From an uncultured Lacibacter sp. (GTDB lineage: Bacteria; Bacteroidota; Bacteroidia; Chitinophagales; Chitinophagaceae), in contig NZ_CAMLGT010000130.1 of assembly GCF_946479605.1 (NCBI RefSeq), positions 1 to 10,219 of the forward strand: a stretch of DNA of 10,219 nt, given 5' to 3'. Positions 6,686-10,219 of this stretch are shown in pieces. Position 1 is the first letter of the stretch. Every line of letters starts with the position of its first letter. The notes under the pieces are model-generated. The model had not been told where the DNA came from. It saw nothing but the letters and a program-made list of their open reading frames with translations, and did no database searches. Made by a program: the position numbers and the translations under genes.

Positions 6686-6740
6686 TTTGGCAAGGTTCTT
6701 GAAATTTCACCTCATTATTCACCTTTAAACACACAGCATT

Positions 6741-7028
6741 ATGGGTATGAAATTAATTTTTGCCTGCGTAGCAGCAGGTGCCGCTGTTGGTATGCTGATG
6801 GCTCCTGAACGTGGAAGTTCTATGCGTAATATGATCTCTGAAAAATTCAACGATCTTAAGGAACGACTATACAAGGTTAAAGGCAGCAGTTCCGAAATAG
6901 AAGAACTCAAGGAAGTATTTAAGCATGAAATTGCGGGCTTAAAAGAAGATACAAGAAAACGTGTACTTGAAATTTTGCAGGCAACGAAGCTAACCGGTAA
7001 TCATATCAAGGAGCAACTGGTTTCTTAA
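6741..7028 (+). CDS. YtxH-like small membrane protein
   Basis: The 95-residue product has the YtxH plan: a short N-terminal hydrophobic, glycine/alanine-rich segment (residues about 3-21, LIFACVAAGAAVGMLM) followed directly by the family's APERGSSMRN block (APxxG-x-x-x-R). A charged helical, probably coiled-coil tail occupies residues 32-92 (EIEELKEVFKHEIAGLKEDTRKRVLEIL). The family is widespread and linked to general stress in some Bacteria, but its molecular role is not established. It is likely anchored in the inner membrane with the helix in the cytoplasm. The ATG at 6741 is preceded by no Shine-Dalgarno sequence. A strong terminator follows 20 bases after the stop, so it is probably transcribed alone. 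Confidence 0.85.
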   Translation: MGMKLIFACVAAGAAVGMLMAPERGSSMRNMISEKFNDLKERLYKVKGSSSEIEELKEVFKHEIAGLKEDTRKRVLEILQATKLTGNHIKEQLVS

Positions 7029-7047
7029 ACTGGTACCGGATGCAAAT

Positions 7048-7081
7048 AAGAGGAGTCGGTTTCCGGCTCCTTTTGTATTTT
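7048..7081 (+). terminator. Intrinsic terminator after the YtxH gene
   Basis: GGAGTCGG (7052-7059), loop TTT, and CCGGCTCC (7063-7070) form an 8-bp GC-rich stem with one G-T pair. The A-rich flank AAGA before it can pair with the TTTT after it, and the run continues TTTTGTATTTT. This is the clearest terminator in the window and separates the YtxH gene from the kinase gene. Confidence 0.88.
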
Positions 7082-7127
7082 ACAGTAAACAACTGTACCC
7101 ATTCTTCACAAGGTTAAACATTGTTTA
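7081..7127 (+). promoter_or_regulatory. Two small palindromes before the UbiB-like kinase start
   Basis: TACAGT (7081-7086) and ACTGTA (7092-7097) flank the spacer AAACA. A second palindrome, TAAACA T TGTTTA (7115-7127), overlaps the first base of the kinase ATG. They could be an operator and a start-site hairpin. No TAnnTTTG element is seen in this 45-base leader, so the promoter is unresolved. Arms of 6 bp in AT-rich DNA may be chance. Confidence 0.25.
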
Positions 7128-8770
7128 TGTGGATATTCCGTGTCAGTCGCTTATTCAGGAACAGTTTCAGACTGATCAGTATTGTGCTGATCATTCTGAA
7201 ACATGCTATCCGTAACGGCATTAACAACAACCGGTTCCTGCGAAAAATAGTTGACCCAAAAGGAAAAAACCTTACCACACGTGCCGAGCGTTTGCGTTTG
7301 ATGATCGAAGATCTCGGACCCACTTTTGTGAAGTTTGGTCAAATCATTGCCGATCGTCCTGACCTTGTTAGCGAACAACTGCGTAATGAATTAAAAAAAT
7401 TGCAAACCTCCGCCAAACCTTTTGACAATGCGCATGCCTGGCGTATTATGGAAGAAGAGCTGGGCGATCCTGTTCATGAAGTATTTACGCATCTTGATCA
7501 AACTCCTATTGCCTCTGCGTCCATTGCACAGGTATATAAAGCTGTATTACGAAGCGGCGAAACGGTTGCAGTAAAAGTGCAGCGCCCGCACATCAAACAA
7601 AAAATAACCATTGATCTTGTGCTGATGCGTGTGTTGGCAGAGCAGGTCGTAAAATCGTATCCTGAACTGGCGAGTTTTAACGTAATTGAATTTGTAGAAG
7701 ACTTTGGTCAGATCATGAAAAAAGAACTTGATTTTACCAATGAAGCATCGAATATGATGCGGTTTGCTGAAATGTTCAAACATGATGATTACTGCTATAT
7801 TCCAAAGGTGTACAACAATTACACCACGCAGAAAATTCTTGTCATGGAATTTGTGGAAGGTATTGAGCCAGATGCAAAGGAACAACTGCTTGCAAAGGGA
7901 TACGACATCAATCAAATAGCTGTTAATGGCACACAGATCATTTTAAAAATGATCCTGAAGCATGGTTTCTTTCATGCCGACCCACATGCAGGCAATTTGC
8001 TCATACGTGAAAACAACCAGGTGGTGTTGCTCGATCATGGTATGACGGCCAGTTTAAAACCTGCACAAATACAGGCGCTCATTAATTTTATGCTGGGGTT
8101 TGCAAGACAGGATACGCATCGCATCAGCAAGGCATTGCTGGAGTTGCTGAATGTAAATTTTTATAAAGATCATGCTGATCTTGAATTTGAGATCAGTGAA
8201 CTGATACAGAAATACAGTTATATCCCGTATGACAAAGTGGATATTTCCAGCCTGATGGCCGATACGTTTAAAGTGATATTACGTCATGGTTTAAAAGTGC
8301 CGACCAACTTATACATGCTGTTGAAAGCACTTGGCACCATTCAGAAATTTGCTGAAGCACTGGAAGCTGATATCTCCATCATCAACATGATTGAACCTTA
8401 TGCAAGGGAAAAGATCAAAGAGAAATTCAGTTTCGATGCTATTATCAACAAGGTGATTAATTCAGCAGAGGATTACCTGTACATTGTTGATCGTCTGCCC
8501 GATGATCTGAAAGAGATCATTAATAACCTGCGCAAAGGAACGTTGAAACATGAGATCAATTTCCGTGAAGACAGCTTTACCAATAAAGCATTGCGGCAAA
8601 ATTTTAACAGGCTGGCCTTTGTGTTCATCATTGGTCTTGTGCTTATCTGTGCTACCCTGCTCATGATCTTTCAACCGCAAAATGCAGGCAGCAAAATTCT
8701 GTTTTATACAAGTGTAGTAATTATTGTATGGACGGGCTTAAAGCTCATCTTCAATACAAAATTTAAATGA
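7127..8770 (+). CDS. ABC1/UbiB (AarF) family atypical protein kinase-like protein
   Basis: The 547-residue product is a UbiB/ADCK-type atypical kinase, a family tied to quinone biosynthesis and lipid handling at membranes. The motifs stand in order: KFGQIIADRPD (the KxGQ motif, K69-Q72), the alanine-rich nucleotide loop ASASIAQV (129-136), the ATP-binding lysine in VAVKVQRP (K150), ELDFTNEA (E200, D202), the catalytic loop HADPHAGN (D285, N290) and the metal-binding DHG (D303) replacing DFG. Two C-terminal membrane helices (about 496-515 and 524-541) anchor it. I start at the ATG at 7127 (MWIFRVSRLF) rather than the TTG at 7121. Bacteroidota make menaquinone, so a strict ubiquinone role is doubtful, and I leave the symbol blank. 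It is isolated by the upstream terminator and converges on rsmF with a 31-base gap. Confidence 0.93.
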   Translation: MWIFRVSRLFRNSFRLISIVLIILKHAIRNGINNNRFLRKIVDPKGKNLTTRAERLRLMIEDLGPTFVKFGQIIADRPDLVSEQLRNELKKLQTSAKPFDNAHAWRIMEEELGDPVHEVFTHLDQTPIASASIAQVYKAVLRSGETVAVKVQRPHIKQKITIDLVLMRVLAEQVVKSYPELASFNVIEFVEDFGQIMKKELDFTNEASNMMRFAEMFKHDDYCYIPKVYNNYTTQKILVMEFVEGIEPDAKEQLLAKGYDINQIAVNGTQIILKMILKHGFFHADPHAGNLLIRENNQVVLLDHGMTASLKPAQIQALINFMLGFARQDTHRISKALLELLNVNFYKDHADLEFEISELIQKYSYIPYDKVDISSLMADTFKVILRHGLKVPTNLYMLLKALGTIQKFAEALEADISIINMIEPYAREKIKEKFSFDAIINKVINSAEDYLYIVDRLPDDLKEIINNLRKGTLKHEINFREDSFTNKALRQNFNRLAFVFIIGLVLICATLLMIFQPQNAGSKILFYTSVVIIVWTGLKLIFNTKFK

Positions 8771-8801
8771 TGAATAGCCCTTCGTCTTTGCTCAGGATTT
8801 C

Positions 8802-10219
8802 TCATCGCATCAATATCCGCCACTCTTTGGGATAATAATTATTCATGCGGTTGCCCAACAGTTTCATCCAGCCCAACCCGAAACCATTATACGTTGCCAA
8901 TGCCCAGCCTTTGTGCCGATGAGCGAGCTGCAGATCATTCTTGCGCAAATAATCCAATGCCTGTTCTTTGGTTAATTCAACACGCACAACCTTGCCGCTC
9001 ACATTTGTACTCAGCGCCAATGCATGTTCAGGCAACAGATCATTCTTGGCAATACTGCCCAGTTCAATTCCGGCATAACGCACTTTTAGTTCCTGCATTA
9101 AAAATTGAATCGTATCGTACCATGCAGATGGAACCGCTGCAATAACCTGCCCTTGTAAAACAAAGCGATAATTGTCTGAATTTTGCATCCATTGTGCAGC
9201 AATCGCTGCATCTTTCTTTGCTGGCTCCTGGTTCTTTTTTATTTTGATGCGTAACGGAGCAGGTGTTTCGTTTTTTCGAAAGGCTGCAATAAAAAAACCT
9301 TCACCTTTTACTTTGTTGGGCCAGAAACGATACCCATACGCAGTGCTCTCCGATCGCACTTCATCAATATTCCATGCTGCATCTACATTCAACTTTAAAC
9401 TTTCCACTTCAAACTTTTCCTGCATCCAATTAAGTATCTCTTCATCTTCTTCAGCGGAATACGAACAGGTGCTATAGATCAACACACCGTCTTCTTTTAA
9501 ACAAGGCCATGCATCAGCAAGTATACGTTGCTGCCGCTGACTGCAGAGCTCTACATTTGCTTCGCTCCATTCGTTGATGGCTTCCGGATCACGACGAAAC
9601 AAACCACTGCCGCTGCAGGGTGCATCAATCACCAGTACATCAAACAGTCCGCTGATTTTTGAAAATGCAGAAGGATCATTATTCGTTACAACCACATTAT
9701 CGGCTCCCCATTTGATAATATTTTCTTTGAGAATATTTACACGTGATTGAATCACTTCATTACTCACTAATAAACTTTCCTTGTTGATGATAGATTGCAA
9801 TAACGTTGATTTGCCACCCGGTGCTGCACATAAATCGAGCACGAGCAATGGTTGTGAAAAATCAACGGTTTGCCTCATGGCTTCTTCCACAAACATACTG
9901 CTGGCTTCCTGCACATAATAGGCACCTGCATGTAACAACGGATCGAGTGTAAACAAAGGACGTTCGCTGAGGTAATAGCCGTTGGAGGACCAGGGAACGG
10001 GAGCGTGAATGGTGAATGGTGAATGGTGAATGAGTTCCTGATTATTTAATTTGGCTGATTGATCGTTACCGATTGACCATTCACCATTGACCATTGACTT
10101 CTTCAATGGATTCATCCGCACCGACACCACCTGCTCTCCACTTTCATGCACCTGCACAAAAGCCTCCCGATCAAAACTGTTGATCTTACTGAGCGAAGTC
10201 ATCAAGGAAGCCGGTAGAT
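8802..10219 (-). CDS. rsmF: RsmF-type 16S rRNA (cytosine-C5) methyltransferase with in-frame repeat insertion (5' end at window edge)
   Basis: This is a NOL1/NOP2/Sun-family SAM-dependent enzyme methylating cytosine in 16S rRNA. Residue numbers count the TTG at 10205 as 1. An N-terminal RNA-binding part contains HAGAYYVQEASSMF (92-105). The catalytic domain has motif I LDLCAAPGGKS (123-133), motif IV DAPCSGSGLF (C197) and motif VI STCSYSAEEDE (catalytic C247). The C-terminal PUA-like domain (about 375-464) contains HRHKGWALATYNGFGLGWMKLLGNR. Residues about 36-68 between RMNPLKK and VPWSSNGYYL are an insertion encoded by a palindromic repeat (10005-10097). The frame stays open to the window edge with codons for LPASL before MTSLSK. 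Homologues usually start with such an LP-x-x-L segment, so the true start is probably just outside; an ATG at 10202 is the fallback. The stop TGA is at 8804-8802. Confidence 0.93.
   Translation of the reverse strand, partial: LPASLMTSLSKINSFDREAFVQVHESGEQVVSVRMNPLKKSMVNGEWSIGNDQSAKLNNQELIHHSPFTIHAPVPWSSNGYYLSERPLFTLDPLLHAGAYYVQEASSMFVEEAMRQTVDFSQPLLVLDLCAAPGGKSTLLQSIINKESLLVSNEVIQSRVNILKENIIKWGADNVVVTNNDPSAFSKISGLFDVLVIDAPCSGSGLFRRDPEAINEWSEANVELCSQRQQRILADAWPCLKEDGVLIYSTCSYSAEEDEEILNWMQEKFEVESLKLNVDAAWNIDEVRSESTAYGYRFWPNKVKGEGFFIAAFRKNETPAPLRIKIKKNQEPAKKDAAIAAQWMQNSDNYRFVLQGQVIAAVPSAWYDTIQFLMQELKVRYAGIELGSIAKNDLLPEHALALSTNVSGKVVRVELTKEQALDYLRKNDLQLAHRHKGWALATYNGFGLGWMKLLGNRMNNYYPKEWRILMR
9384..9418 (-). 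repeat. Heptad-like AACTTTN tract in rsmF coding sequence
   Basis: On the plus strand the units TACATTC, AACTTTA, AACTTTC, CACTTCA and AACTTTT follow one another with a 7-base period. They encode KFEVESLKLNV (about residues 264-274) of RsmF. Homologues have a comparable protein segment here, so this may be chance codon use rather than an inserted repeat. Confidence 0.35.
10005..10097 (-). repeat. Palindromic heptanucleotide element inside rsmF
   Basis: On the plus strand GTGAATG occurs four times without a mismatch (10005-10032). After 37 bases come CGATTGA, CCATTCA, CCATTGA and CCATTGA (10070-10097). The second block is the reverse complement of the first unit type, with about 23 of 26 positions matching, so the transcript can form a stem of about 26 bp. 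The element is read in frame by rsmF as SMVNGEWSIG near one arm and HHSPFTIH near the other. The SMVNG-WSIG arm is shared with the fmt element. Confidence 0.88.

Noticed and set aside
6492..6728. 78-codon hydrophobic open frame with GTG start right after the RNase H stop
   Set aside because: Its sequence is explained by T-rich 7-base repeats, which stay open by chance. There is no family resemblance and no convincing start signal.
8771..8801. Bidirectional terminator between the kinase and rsmF
   Set aside because: No stem with a U-run was found in these 31 bases.
10005..10097. Possible CRISPR array
   Set aside because: Units are 7 bases, directly abutting and partly inverted; there are no spacers of 25-40 bases and no cas genes.

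Overview
The window looks like chromosomal DNA from a member of the Bacteroidota, most likely a Chitinophagaceae-like organism. I infer this from the gene set, the near absence of Shine-Dalgarno sequences before start codons, and perfect matches to the Bacteroidota promoter box TAnnTTTG upstream of two genes. The gene set includes a viroplasmin-domain RNase H, a YtxH-type small protein, an UPF0173 hydrolase next to parA, an RsmF-type methyltransferase with a PUA-like tail, and a LysM/RlpA-like envelope protein. This is recognition by eye; no database search was run.

Layout, left to right. A membrane-anchored metallophosphoesterase gene runs off the left edge on the minus strand (1-877). It is divergent from a probable operon of an UPF0173 metallo-beta-lactamase-fold hydrolase and a ParA/Soj ATPase (1063-2591). 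A 198-base gap follows, carrying an inverted pair of a CACAAAG/CACGAAG-type repeat. Then comes fmt (2790-3803), converging at a distance of 4 bases on a minus-strand pair: a LysM plus double-psi-barrel envelope protein (4771-5757) and a secreted protein of unknown function (3808-4752). Divergent from that pair is an RNase H1 with an N-terminal viroplasmin domain (5854-6489). A gene-free stretch of about 250 bases built largely of 7-base repeats follows, then a YtxH-like protein (6741-7028) with a good intrinsic terminator, an ABC1/UbiB-type atypical kinase (7127-8770), and, converging on it, an RsmF-type 16S rRNA m5C methyltransferase (8802 to the right edge).

The genes are mostly housekeeping: translation and RNA (fmt, rsmF, RNase H), chromosome partition (parA), envelope (LysM/RlpA-like, metallophosphoesterase) and a UbiB-like kinase. 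The most unusual signal lies in short repeats that cross gene boundaries. Many of them have a strict 7-base period, with units such as TSAATGG, ACTCACN, GTTTRNN, TTTGGRT, RCTTCKT and AACTTTN. Two related copies sit in frame inside two unrelated conserved enzymes, Fmt and RsmF. Both encode the peptide SMVNG(Q/E)WSIG in the same orientation and phase, at places where these families normally have a short linker. In RsmF the copy is a long near-perfect palindrome. fmt also carries a perfect 11-bp hairpin. This looks like a small dispersed element tolerated inside coding sequence, comparable in kind to Rickettsia palindromic elements or cyanobacterial heptanucleotide STRR repeats, but of different sequence.
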